DNA of 64,000 bases, from the NCBI GenBank assembly GCA_964036275.1, contig OZ038434.1, positions 5,168,560 to 5,232,559 on the forward strand, read 5' to 3'. Positions 23,313 to 37,115 of this stretch are shown piece by piece. Numbering within the stretch: the stretch's first letter is position 1; each line of letters begins with the position of its first letter. The position numbers and the translations under genes were made by a program. The notes under the pieces are model-generated. The model worked only from the letters and a program-made list of their open reading frames with translations, did not search any database and had not been told where the DNA came from. Source of the DNA: Litoditis marina (taxonomy: Eukaryota; Nematoda; Chromadorea; Rhabditida; Rhabditidae).

Positions 23313-26060
23313 TATAAAAAGTTCAAAATACATATGAAAATAAAACATGAATTAAAACTCAGAATAAAAGTCCAAATGATTTTAAATTAACTTTAGAGCA
23401 GTTCCAGCCTATATCGATAACTCCTCACATCCTGAAAAATTAACCAATCTTTTTGTCAATGAATGAAACTAATTTTTTCAAAGGGTGACTCCCTTAGTGA
23501 AAATTTCACCCTAGCTAACCATTTCAACATGGAAAATGAAAACGATTTGCAAACTTTGAAAGTGCAGGAAAATCATAGTTATTTTCTTCCTACTCTCATA
23601 TTCTCCAGACGGTGCGTAAATTCACAAATATAGTCTTTCAAACAACTAAACGAAAAGTGTTTGGAACACTCAGAACTTTAGTGAGAAATCTCTCTTCGCG
23701 TGACCGTTACTCTTTAATTAAAATTATAAAGTTTGAATCGCATTCACAGATAAATCGCCAAATTTTGACCGAAAAGCAAGTGGATCAAACTACAAACAGC
23801 AAGACACGTGTTTCACCGTGTTTCACAAATTTTCGTACGGCTTTTTCAACAGGAAAGAATACAACTGAGGAAGAACTTACTATGAGCGAGTACAGAATGA
23901 CGTTAAAAAAATATTTCGAAACTTAGTCGGAGGATTATGCAAATTTAACGGTCACGCCCATGAATGTGTTTGCAAAACAGGACAGAAACACATTGTTGGT
24001 GAAACTGGTTGAATGATCATGCGTCAATCTGATCTATGGTAATAACACAAAGTTATTCTAATCGATTCTGATTTAGAGATCAAATGTTCTTGTGGTTATA
24101 CTATATGTGTTATAGATGCAAAATTGTTGGTAGAAGCAGCTAAAATAGTATGAACATAGAAAGTCAGGTATGGTGTTTTTATCTCTTTGTTCATACAAAT
24201 GTATCTGGAAAATATGAAAATGACCAAACGAGCTGTAAAAAACACATTTCGGAGTGTAGCGACCTCAAGTTGGGTTTATTTCATCACTGAATTTACCTTC
24301 CAACCATGTGGAATTCGCTCATCAGAGAAGAGGGTACGAAAAAAAAGAAAAAGGTAAAAAAAAAAGAGCCGATAGCAGTTTTGATTGCTTATTGGGGCTT
24401 TTATAATTATCGACAGAGGCTTTTCCAAATCAAATAGAATTAAATCGACACTGATCAAGGTTGCAAAAAAGTTGAAGAAAGAGTAAAACCGAAATAGTGT
24501 ATTGCGTACTCTGGAAACCACATTAATTCGTAATATTGAATTATTTTCATGTAAACGAAGTACATTGCACATCACATGCGGAAGAGAAGATGACGGAGAA
24601 TGATAAGAAAAATCATTAGAGAACGATCGTTCAATAGGACAAAACAATCACAGTTTTCAACAAACCGTACAAAAAACACAAAACAACGCTGAAGCATCAA
24701 TCAAACGTCAAAGAATATGAATCAGAAGTAGTCGTACTGTACATTATGCTCTCGTTGGTTTTATATCTTATCTAGGTAAACTTCATAGCGCAATTGTAAT
24801 GCAAATAGCAAGTTTTTGAAGTTTTTATAACCCAACATTCACAAGAAGTATAGCAACGAACTGTAGTGGTTGTTAAAAGTGCGATACTATTCATTTTGAC
24901 TGCATTACTTGTGTTTGGATTCGATTACCTCTTTTGTAGGTACACTCAACATTCTCAGATGCGATTGACCAAACTACAATTCAAATTTGGTCACACTCTA
25001 TACCCCTTTCAATCAAGAAAAACGTACATCGCAATACTTTAGCTAACCGAAATTGGGCTCGTACCAAGGTACCACTATTTGTTACATAAACTTTTGCACA
25101 CAAAAAAACAAAATCAGAACAATACTCAGAAAGTGTAAACTGACCGTAAGAGTGGTTGTCGCGCCATCTGCAAAGTGTGGGCAGAGATAAGAAATCTCAA
25201 GTCAGAATAGAATATAGGCAGGATGAAATAGCCGGATATGACACTGAAAAGTGTGACCTTTGTCCTCGACCTGATCAAAGTACAGTGATATTATTTTACT
25301 TGAGAAGCGATTTTGTATTATAATTAAAGTTTTGGGTGAGTAATGTTAGCGCAACTAAATAAATTTAACAAGAGAGAGAATATTGTAGAAGAATGATCAT
25401 GAACAATTCATAGGAAAATTGAAAAAGTTACACTGGAAAATCGAATGAAAACCAGGAACATACACCAGCCGTTCAAGGTTTAGAGAACCATCGAAAATAA
25501 AAGTTTAAAATATTCCGAATTTAAACTCGGAAACCCGAAACGGATGCACTTCAAAACAATCGGACTCTTCCGTAAACGATTGACTTGAACTTGGCAACTT
25601 GTCAGTTTGAGCTTTTGGAAACTCCAATCCAAAACTTTCTCGAAACGGTTTATCTTAATCAATTAAACTTTAGAGATCACTGTTCATGTCTGGTATTTTC
25701 CCGGATAATAGCAATAAAAGAAAGAAAATAAATTCAACTATTCATAACAAACCTTGGAACAGAAAAGTATATAACAACCTGAATATCAATACAATATATT
25801 TCAAATATACAATTTCGATAAAAAAATTAAACACCTTACATGAAATATAATATTTTTCAATTAATAGAAGCTATTAACGATTCAACGAAAGGCCGCTGAA
25901 GACGGTTTGCTTTGCAATCGAACTCTCGTAGAGAATTCGTACTTTTCGAACTACGCGGCAGCTATGTGGCATATGTCAATAGTCGAATAGAGAGAGCAAA
26001 GAACACTCAGTCGGCTAACCGCTGACACAAGCGGAAATAGATATACGCTGAATTCTATAT

Positions 26061-26329
26061 CTAACCCGTTTTTTCAGGTAACCTAACCCTTTTTTGGTAA
26101 CCCTTTTTTCAGGTTACTTCGATGGTAACCTGAAAGTAACCCAAAACCAAAAACAGGTTACCCTCAAATTTGGCTTGAAAACTCGTTTTCATTGCTATTT
26201 TTGATGGTAACCCGATTTTTCTTTGAGGTTACTTAGAGGTTACTTGCTCAAGTAACCGGAAAAAAAGGTTACCAAAAAAGGGTTAGGTTACCAAAAAAGG
26301 GTTAGGTTACCTAAAAAACCGGGTTAGTT
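26061..26329. repeat. Foldback element with CTAACCCGTTTTTT ends
   Basis: The left end CTAACCCGTTTTTTCAGGTA is mirrored by the right end TACCTAAAAAACCGGGTTAG. GGTTAC and GTAACC words repeat throughout both arms. Confidence 0.75.
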
Positions 26330-26377
26330 GTAGAATTGGCCTATAGTGAGTGCCAAATTTATATATTTCTGTCTCTT

Positions 26378-26440
26378 TTCGGAATCGAACCTGCGAGCAA
26401 AAGATTCGTAGCAGGGCGCTAACCACTGCGCTATTAGAGC
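26378..26440 (-). pseudogene. tRNA-like sequence
   Basis: It has an A-box TAGCGCAGTGG with a paired D stem GCGC/GCGC and a B-box GGTTCGATTCC. The anticodon arm and T stem do not fold normally. Confidence 0.4.
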
Positions 26441-26550
26441 ACATTCTGGGCAATCCCTGGAATGGAAGACATGTGTGCGTACACAACGGAAAGTGAGATA
26501 TACAGTACCCTCCCGCCTTTCCATTGGCAACGACTATAGATATACAGGGA

Positions 26551-26655
26551 GTGACCAAATCATCGTTGTAGTTTGATCTCAAAACAAGCCGTTATTCGCG
26601 AAGTTTGCAATAATAAAAACTAGATCAAACTACAAACACAGCGGAATGGTGAAAC
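26551..26655. repeat. TTGTAGTTTGATC foldback element
   Basis: GTTGTAGTTTGATCTC and its inverse GATCAAACTACAAAC, followed by ACAGCGG, lie about 45 bp apart. The same paired arrangement recurs at least five more times in the window. Confidence 0.7.
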
Positions 26656-27866
26656 ATGTCTCGTTTAGGCATGATTTAAAAAGAAAGAACCCTGTACTTC
26701 ACATCATTCATACTGATACTCCTACAGCACACATTGAAACTTTACAATAACCTTTTTGTAATGACAACAATTTTGTCGAACTCTGAACTGATTGCGAAAT
26801 TTGTGAGCATTCCCGCTAACAGTACGTGATTCACTGGATCAAAAGATTTGTATAGTCAGTTTCATTTGGACTGACACTGAGACTCATCGGCTTGATGCCA
26901 AGTATTTCGGTTAATCATTTGTCGGCGCAAGCATAATCCTCCTAATTTGTTGTTTACGTGTTGTAATGCGGACAAATAACGGCTAACAGATTAGTAATTA
27001 GAGAAATCTCAACATGAGAAACAGTTTGGAAATTCATTGGCAGTGCCTTACTCTCAGTGGAGATGGGAAAACTATAGTCCTACTGGGGAGCCTCAGTAGA
27101 GATGAGGTAGATAACGATACTCTTTCCGAGTAACCTATTACAACAACATAAAATTGTAGGTACTACTCAGTTTCTCCAATCAAATAGGGCAGCCACTTTG
27201 GTAAAGGCACGGCCAATCCTCAACGTAGGAGTATTCAGGTGAGAGAGACGCAGAATAACTGCTACTGTCTGCGATCTCATTGACCTTCATGCTATTTCGC
27301 TTCTAGTGCTACTCGAGTGTACTGTCGTGAATGTTTCTTAGTGCTCAGTCCAGCCAATAGGACAGTCTTGTATCGACGAGAGGGTGCAGGTAAGATAGTG
27401 CTAATCCCGTCTGCGGTCGTATCCCGTCTGCGGCCTCATTGATCTGCGTGCTCTCTCGTTTTTGTAGCTTGCTAATCGCAGAAAAATGGCGCCAATGTTG
27501 ACGGAGCCAATAGCGCTGGAAACTTTCCAACTGCCATGCGCCTTCTTTCACTTTTTCGTGATTTTGCGTGTTCCTTAGATTACAATTTTTGTTAATAGAA
27601 GTAACACCAGGAAGACAGTTCAGATTCTCAGTGAACCGTCAATTTTCCCTTTATTTTGTCTCTTTTCGAAACGTAATTTTGCGTCCACGTAAAACATGTT
27701 GGTGAATAGATAAAATACTTTATTCACGTACTATATATGAAAGAGTCAAGTATACAGCATAATTTATTCACAGCAGAAAGAGTTCTTCTATAATAAATAT
27801 CATAGTACATCTCTCAATCACATTCACAGTTCACAAGGCCAATACAGGAGCGAGCCTGAAAAAAGT

Positions 27867-27872
27867 TTTATT
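27867..27872 (-). terminator. Candidate poly(A) signal of the large gene
   Basis: A minus-strand AATAAA lies about 250 bp past the modelled stop at 28121. Confidence 0.4.
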
Positions 27873-28120
27873 CAGTTTATATGAAATTTGGGTATTTTAT
27901 ACTTTTTCTTCAAACTATTTTCCTCTCTAATACGTATATTTCAAACTACCAGGCTTGATTTCACTCCCGTCAAATGAAAATTCTGCCTTCAACAAAATCT
28001 TCTTTGTTCTTTTTTCCTTCCTCTACTATCTTCCAGACTTTCCAAAAGCAGGTGTGTAAAAAGCAACAACTCACATTCATTTGAAGCATAGGGAGTAAGA
28101 ACTGACATGAGATCTCCGGG

Positions 28121-31100
28121 TTAAACAGAACTGCAAAGAGAGCAAATAAGGTTAGATAGCAAGATGAGAAGAATCGGCGTTGAAAGCTATAAGTTGAAGA
28201 AACAAGATCAGAATGATATGCATGCATTAAAGATAATTTCGCCATGATCAATATTGTTGTGCACGTTTAGCAATTTTGGTGGGCAATTACTGATATCTGA
28301 ATTCAAATTTCAGTGAGTTAATAAATCTACTTTATTTTATTTTCCGTTGAATAACAAAAGGTTAGATGCGTCCGGGACAATCAACCGATTTTCGTAACTT
28401 ACATGGTGGAAGTGGAATTCTCCGGCTGGCTGGTATACGACGAAGGGTCTGCCAATTCTATCGAAGAGCTTTCAGGTTCCGGTGTCCAATCTGAAACAAA
28501 ATAGAAAGTAGATACTAAGTAGAGGTGAAGAAACAATGCGGTGTTTTCACTAAAAAACTTAAATTATCCGCTTTTCGCATCCAGAACTGGTGTGTTGATT
28601 GTAATTTCCAGAAGTTGAGGTTGTTTTTTTCATTATCAACCAATATGTCCTTTCTTACTATAGAGTCGGACAATAAAACGGAAACAAATTACAACAACCC
28701 AAAAAAAATTACCCATTTGCGACGACTGCTGCATTCCCTGGGAGAAGATTCGGTTGAGCAAGTTTGATTTCAGGTCATTGTTTGATATCCAGTCGTCTTG
28801 TTCACTGTCAATCATACGCTGGTAGGCCTGGAGAGGAGATGGTCAAAGAACTAGCGGGCCGAAGATTACTGTATACCTTAGCTCATGATGTGTACATAAC
28901 TTTTGGTTACAACCTCAATGCTGCTAATACCGATACTTATTCCCACTTCTCAAATTATGTACTCCGTATCCTTATCTTCTGTTCACAACGTGGAAGTCAA
29001 AAGCAGTTGCAACTACTTCTTTGGATACTGTGACTTGGTTCAAATTGCAAAATTTCTGACTAGAAGGAACAGGTAATATGGCCATAACGAGTCGTTGAAC
29101 AAAACTAAAAGTGCTAAACGTCCTACGAGTCTTTAGAAAACCAACTGTCAACTGTGAAACGACCAACTGACGTCATAATCGACCTCCGTGCCCTGCAGCC
29201 ATTCCTGGGAGGATACTGTAGTCGACTCGTTGAGGTAGGTATAGACTAGGGGGTCGGCGGTTTGGAAACGAATTGATGAGACCTGAGAATAAATTACAAA
29301 GATGACTCCAACTGGACAAGAGTGAGAGAAAGAAAAGAGTGAGAGAAGGAAGAGAAGGGGAGTGAAATCAGAAGAGAGGAGAAAGACAGAGATAAAGGAA
29401 AAAATTAGTTAGGATTCGGAAAAAAAACGTGAAGTTGAGAGATTCCACTCGATGAAGACCACATATAAACACTTAACATAAAGGCCACACTCAACCCTCA
29501 CCTGTCTCTCCTTTCTTCTCTGTTGTCGTTTCTGCTGTGGGTGAATGATAGATGAGGTGGAGGGAGCATTTTCGAGGTCCACAAACTCGAAAGAGTACTG
29601 TAAACCAACATTTAGATGTGTCTTTCAAAGATTCGTGAGTTCATAATATAGTACTCTTATTTCTACGTTGAGGCCAGCTTGGAATGGAAATGGAAGCACT
29701 GGAAATTGGTGTTTCCAAAAATTCTCTAGATTTCCTATTTTAGTAATCAAGACTATAGATTTACAGTTCGAACTTTCTGTATCCAACTTTTGAACATGAT
29801 TCAATAAATATTTTCTTCTATATCTAAGAAAAAATGTACCTTCTCGCTCATGGCTTCGAGTAGTGAGGGAATATCCTCCTCCATGACGAGTTGTAGAAGA
29901 GTATGGCGAATCACGTTGCCATCACCGGCCAAAACTGGCTGAACACACAACAATTAGAACCTTTGCAGCGAAAACAAAGTTTGAGCAAGAAAAATCACTT
30001 TTAACGATACCAAAAACCATGGATCCATAGATTGAAACAACTACAACATATAAAATGTGAGCAGATAACCGATACTGGAATCATAGGCTTTCAAACAGTC
30101 TAGTTAAGTTTGCAGTCAGTTTGAATACCAATAAGGTTTTCGTTGGCCATTGACCACGAACGAACCTCAGGGTAGTTCATTGTATAGGGTCGAGACGTCA
30201 TCGGTGGCTCATCCGAATCACTGTCCGACGATGAGAAATCGACATCAGAATCCTTAAATATTAAAATTGAATAATCAAAAGACTACATCACCTTGAACTG
30301 TACTATCATTTCATTTTCGCATGCTGATGGATACGAAAAACAAAAGTTGGATTGAGACCACGAACAGCTGTTTTTTTGGTCATTTTTAAACCAGTTAAAT
30401 TTCATCTCTAGCCATGAAAGCCGTTTCTTGGAGCCAGGCAAAGCTATTTCTGAGTCAACTCAGCATTTCAAATACTAGGATTCAGACGGTTAAACAGTTG
30501 ATAAATGGGCAGGAAAGTTTGTAGAAATGGATGTGGCGTGCCTTGAGGAACGATGCTGCGGTAATATGAGGTGTCGCTGCCGTGGACGTCGCTACTTCGG
30601 CCTCCACCTCGACAGGATCATCTACGGAGGATTCTTTTGGTTCCTGAAATGGTAAGGGAATGACGCAAAACGGGTTACGCAGAGGGTATGGGATTCGAGA
30701 ACATTTCAATAAGCATTTTCAAGTCACAACACTTCACTCATTTAAATTTAGTTTTTTGGTACTTATATTGTGGGATATTGCGTAATCAAGCATGCAGAAA
30801 TTTCTATAAAACTATGCTGGACACTTTTTACTGAGTAAATCAGTTATGCAAAAAAGTACCGATTTGATTTCTGTGACGTCATCCCCATATGGTTTTTCCC
30901 TCGTTTGCGGTGGCACCTGTTTCGACTTCTCCTCCAGATAGATTGCCGACAAACTCTTTCTCGGCGTATCTGCCATTGGTGGTGCGGGTTTAGAGGCGGA
31001 GTCTGTCGCCTGGGGCACTGTTTTAGGGGCAGAGCTTGGGACCGGTTCGCATTGGGGCGCGGTTTCCTGGGGAGGCGGAGGCGGGGCCTGTCGTTTGGTT

Positions 31101-33826
31101 ACTCCGGTGGAGACGGGGGAGATGCCGGTTTCTTCCTCATCTGCAAAAAAAGCTGATTGATAAAATGATTGAGTCGTGTGGTACTCGAACCTCAACCCGA
31201 ATGTTGTCGGCAACGCAGAATGTTCGTTTAGTTATGCGTTCATTAGAGTTAATACCTAGTTTTTTATTGTTTTTAGAGCGAAACGTTTGAGTGTTGTAGT
31301 TCTGCAATCACTCAGAGCGAAACAACTTTGCATAAACAACATGTGGTGAACCTCTGAATTTTACACCGAGAAGTATACAATAAACCTGCTGAAATTCCTT
31401 CCTATTTTCACTATGTCCCCAAACACTACAACTACAAATTGAATTGAAGGCCCATTCTTGCTACCCAATTAGTGTTATCACATACCTACTGTGAAAAGCT
31501 ATCAATTTGATGAGCCTACGTAATCTTCTGAATGACCACACCCAGTTTCCTATCAACCGAATGTACGAAGTGATCTATTGATTTTAAATGGGTGCAACAC
31601 AGCAGAACTTTCAAATTAGCTCGAAATTAACCGCGATAAAGCCACAAACACGGTAGTATGGAGTTCATTTACAGCACTTCCTATTGCCCACCGAATGTTC
31701 CGAGCAACAAGTACCGATCACTTGCTTTTTCACAAACACCAATATTTTTAACAAACAACTTTTATAGAACCATGTTCGCTCTCACTCTGCGATGCGTTCT
31801 AGTAATGGAAAATCATCAATGAAACTATCAATCCTTATCTAATTTCCGAATAAAGTTTCATGTGTTAAATTTCAACGCAACCCGTCTCGTCTCCATTCTC
31901 TGGCAATAACTTATTTCTATTCACTCCAGTGAGGCCGTTTGAAAACCACTTTCTGACCTTGCCAAAATGCGAAAACGCGACCAAAACCACCCATCAACAC
32001 TCCATCAACAATCAAAAAACGACCAAACTCGAGTATTTTGTCGTAAATCAAACCGCAAGTGGCTCGTGTTCGAGAATATATTACCCTGCAACGTTTGCTC
32101 ACAGAAAGGTTTCTAGCTAAAGGTCATACATACAAGTGCGGTTAGAGGTAGATATAAGAATGTGAACACTGTTCACTATCAAGTGAAACTTCGAGTAAGC
32201 TACATTTTCATCAAACTAAATGCAGAATTTTAAAGCGAATAGTGGCATTCTATCCCAACGTTGGGAACTAAATGTTGCAATTCAATAACTGCGCAACAAC
32301 AGTCGCAGAAATATTTGCTTACAGGATCGAAGTGCAGCAGAAACCCATTGGAACCGGAATCGGGCCGGAGTCGAACCGGCGTCGCGCGTGCAATAAACAG
32401 ACATGTACGCCACTTGGCCACGGGGGCGAGACTAATCAGAAACTGAAATTTAATCGGCCATAGATAGGAGACGAGCAAACAAAACCACGCGTTAAGTATT
32501 AAAATAGACAGAGTTGGACGGAAACTAATCCGAAATATAGAAAACAAGAATTTGAGAAAAACAAGAGAGAATGCTAACGTCTTCCTACTCGTTAACCAGA
32601 TAAACCAAGTGTTTTCGTTTTCTCTCACGTATGAGTCAAATACAGAGAATGTGTTAAAAACATTCAGTTGCAAGTTATCCTAGAAAATTTTCGAAAAAGG
32701 TAAAAAGAGAGTGAAATAATGGAGAAGGAAGAAACAGCGAAATAGGAATTGAGCCCATTTTGTGATTGTCAGCTGACGGTTGACTCGCGGTTGACACCTC
32801 TGTCAACACCAATAAGGCAGGAACCCGTAAACAAAATGCTCGGAAAGAAGGCAAGGGGGAATAATGGAGAAAATAGAGAGAGAAGAGAGAGAAGAGAGAG
32901 AAAAAGAGAGTTAGAGAAATGTAGATAGAGCGAGAGAGAACGAAAGAAAGAAACATTATCTAACGGCTTCGAACCTGCAGAGAAGGTGCAAATTCTGCAG
33001 AAATCGACCAAGAGCACGAGAAAAAAGAGAAAGATGGAGAGAAGGGAAATACTATACCTGTGTGTTCTTCAAAGCCTGCTAAAACTATATAACTATCAAC
33101 ACCAGCTAGGTATATGACTAACAATCAAAACAGTCGTGAGCCTCACAGCTGACTGGGTCACAACAAATGTTATACTGTACAAAAATGGAAGGAAACGCTC
33201 GACTTACAAATAGAAACATTTTATAGCAAATTTGAACGACCGTTTTCACTGCGCTTCTAAAACGTGACAATGCAAATCCAGCAGCTACCGGTTGTATAAA
33301 AGTGAAAGGAAGTTAGTGCATTGGCGAGATACTAATCATGAGGTTATCTAATGAGATTTACGAATTAAAGTTGCCGCGCGTGTAGAACATGCTTTTTCAC
33401 TTCCAGAAATATATCACAAAAGGGTTAAATTAATGGAAACCACTTTCTAAACGTCGTAAAATAGTTGCGACACTCTCATCGAGTAGCGCCTGTTTTGAAT
33501 TGAGTCAGAGAAAAAAAGAGAGGTCGAGTATTCTAATGAAAAACCAGTATGATTTGATTAGATTGCGCGAAACCCGCGTGGGGCGGCACATTATGTGACA
33601 GATACTGGGCAAGGTTGGGGCAGGGAGATGGTATCTTAGAGGGGAATCATGGGTTGTAAACCATATGAAACGGAGATGAAAGATAGTAATGTATATAGGG
33701 AACTGTGTGGGTGTGCTCTCAATAATTTGTTCTCTCTGCGAGGGAAGAAGCACAATAAGAACGAATAGAGAGAAGGAAGGAAGAGAGAGAGAGAGAAATA
33801 GAAAGAGGGAGAGTGAGAGGGAGAGG

Positions 33827-33858
<32 letters not shown>

Positions 33859-36800
33859 ACTCAAGAAACCAAGCCAAGTAAGGATAAATTTCATATTTGT
33901 AGCCCTTGCATTTGGATTTCATGTTAGTTTGTGTGAAAACGTCGTTGCTACCACAGAACTGGTCACAACAACTTTTTATTCCCACCAAGCTGGTTTTTGT
34001 GCAAAAATGAAACAAGCTTTCAGCGAATATGTAGATATTTATAGAAGTTATCATCTGAAGTATCCGATATCTAGGAAAGATTATGAATACTTGAAGACTA
34101 ATAGATCTAAAGGTTCTCGAATAGATCAAAATATACAGCACATGATGTCTAACAACACAATTGTAGCGTTACCTATGGGTTAGGGTTATCTATTTTCAAC
34201 GTACCAAATTTAGTCGTCAGAATAATAATTTGAAACCAAATCTCGCGTGAGCTACCATTGATAATTGTGCGGTAGAGAGGGCTGTATTTACATTTGCGTT
34301 CGACAAATATAGAGATAGTGCGTGTCCGCTCAAATACACTACTACAAAAGAGAAGCTTTTTATGACAGTCTTAATTACTATTCAATTCGGATAGTTTCTA
34401 CCTAGTATGGGGGGTGACTAGATAGTTGTAGTTTGATCTGGTTGTGAACCAAACAAGGAGGGATCAGACTACAAACACAGCAGATCAGTCCAACATGTAT
34501 CGTAGTAGCCTGCCCCTGTTTGAGTGAAAACTCTAACTCTAAACAAGGCTGCAAACTGGCAATGTGCAAAAAGTATTACTGAAATTGATGTTTCCTACGA
34601 AAAATCCGAATGAAGCTAGAGCGGATGACATAATTATGGGAACAATAACAGCTTCGCATTCGTTCATTAGTCCTTTAATTATGCAAATGAGGTCCTCATT
34701 ACTGGGTGTCATATTACTTCACGTGAACATCACGTGAAGTGATGAGAGTAGTTTGAGAGAATCAGCAGGCCTTTATCGTGAAACAAGTATATATAACGAC
34801 TGATGAAAAAAATAAACGCCTAGCTCGGTGTCTGTTTTAGAGAGTTTCTAACAGGAATAGTTCCAAAAACCACTGAAATGTTTATGAAAAAGGGTGTTTA
34901 GGTTCAAAATGTGTAGGCAATTGGCGCTACATTAACTGCTGTTATCGCAGAATCTTGCAATTCGCAACACTGATAGGCTATCAAAATAAACAGCATTTGC
35001 CGTTAGCCAGCCTCAACTTCAGTACACTCAAATGATATCTAGTTTCGAAAATGAAAGAGAACCAACATTATTACTATAGATTACGGCCCTATCTCAAGAA
35101 AAGTAGCGTAGGAAGAGGAACCTAGACAGGCACCAGTCGAGCCTGTAAAATTACTAGTAAACTGGTTCAGTTTCGACTGGTTATCGCGAGAGAGAGAGGC
35201 TAGTAATTTTCAGCGCAAAACAAAAGCAAAAAGTCTCGTTGACCGGGTTGAGTCAGACAGACAAAAAGTCCATTAGGAGAACGAACACCTGCGTTCGGGT
35301 TGTTTACCACATGTTTTCGCTGGAGCAAATCAACAATCAGACTACAAACTATATAAGATTCACTAATCTTCTATCCGCTGTATCTTATAGAAACTTGACT
35401 ATCCCAAAATAAAATTACTACATCAAATTTTCAATCTTTCACTTTTCAATAGAAAAACTAACAGAAATAGTAGAAATTTTGTTGAAAGCTCTTTGAAATG
35501 TTTTTCGTATTTTTGATATGATTCTTTATACAAAAGTGATTTAATTAGATATGATACTTTCTGGTATATCTTGTCAAATATTCACAACTAATCCTATAAA
35601 AGTCTATTTTTGAACTGGGAAGCAAATATTTAGAAAACATTTACTGGTTACTGTATTTGTCTACGGATATGTGAAGCGAAGTATAGAGCAACCTGACTGA
35701 AAGGTATGGGTACTGGTTAATATAAGCTGCTCTCTGCTGTGTGAGTGGGATGGGAACTGGTTGAAAACTGCATCAGATTATAGCCAATATAATCCCCCCT
35801 CGCTGGCGCTAATGTTGTACACAAATATCATGACGATATGGTTTCTGGTTATTGTAATTGACTGGAAAATATGAAATATCTACTTACTGGGACGGAACAA
35901 ATCTATATTCATAGATCACTAAAGGTATTAGTTCGTAACGAACATAACAAGTATAATTGGGTGCTCAATGTTTTCGAGTATAACCTGCGCCGACCTTGGA
36001 TTTACCACAAATCCGCCTTTAAACCTTAATCCCAATCAAATCACTTCATAGCAACAGCAGCTGTTCGGAACTATGTGTTTCAGTCAAAACCGTAAACTGG
36101 GGAGAGGTTAGAAGTAAAATAGACCCGCGTTTTGTATATAGTTATGTATGAGTTCTAAAAGTCCGTACGTGCTATCACGTATGTAATGTTCCAGACACAA
36201 AAACACCTGTTGAGTGGCTGAAAAACAAAAATTCGCCTAGATTTCAAGCAGAGCACACGTCATATCACGTGTCATCAAGAACTCAACAGTCTATCACGTG
36301 AGTTCAATTTGGCAGACGACGCTCGATAACTGGATGAAATCGGTTGAAAAGAGCAATAAAAAACAGCGTCAAAGTGGTGTTATCGGCGCGAGAAAAGTGA
36401 GAATATATGGCCTACAAATGATAACATTTCGCGGCTTTTGGCATAAAAACCAAACAATGGTATTAGAACGATAAATAGAACACAGACATGGACGCAATCC
36501 AATTTTTGCAAAAAGGGGTATTTTGTACTTTCAATAGTCAGTGCAGTTGAATGAAAACCATCCAAAATCAATAAACACTTAGGTGAAGGAGGTTCCAAAT
36601 TGTCTAACCTCGGTTCAGGTTTGAACCGTCCAAATCACGATAGAAAACAATCGATAAGCATAAATGCATCAATAAATATTTTTCATATAAAGATCAAGTG
36701 AAAACCAGTAGTGTCTGATGTTATTTGGTTTCTTCACTGAATGTGGGTCACAATTTTCTTTCGCTGTGACTAGTAATTTCATTGTGGGGTTGAATTTCGG

Positions 36801-37059
36801 ATCAATTTGGCGCACCTCATAATACGGCTGATTGAGTGGACAGGTGAACTCATTTGGGACAATGATATATGGACGGGGTGGGAACGGCACCGGCTAATAT
36901 GGATGGGGTCAGGGATGGGGGACAAACGATTTTGGTAAAAGAAGGGATTGATGGCAAGTTGCATTCAAACTTCAAAGTGATGATACATAATAAACGTTTA
37001 GTTAGGGAGAGAAGAGATGGAGAGAGAAAATGTGAGAAAGAGAGAGAGAGAGGGGGAGA

Positions 37060-37115
<56 letters not shown>

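Larger units (their letters stand above)
23313..28120. other. Gene-poor stretch with foldback repeats
   Basis: No exon set with consistent splice sites and codon use was found. Short open frames here (such as 23612-23926 and 24276-24647) have no recognisable domain. The region holds the foldback element at 26061-26329, a tRNA-like sequence and one TTGTAGTTTGATC foldback. Confidence 0.5.

Noticed and set aside
33689..34183. Plus-strand ORF with a hydrophobic segment (FIFVALAFGFHVSLC)
   Set aside because: About a third of it is encoded by a GA repeat, it lies in a large intron on the opposite strand, and no splice sites or family support it.
36669..36890. Minus-strand ORF with a Pro-rich start inside the large intron
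   Set aside because: There is no phase-compatible acceptor/donor pair linking it to the adjacent exons 38691 and 31140.
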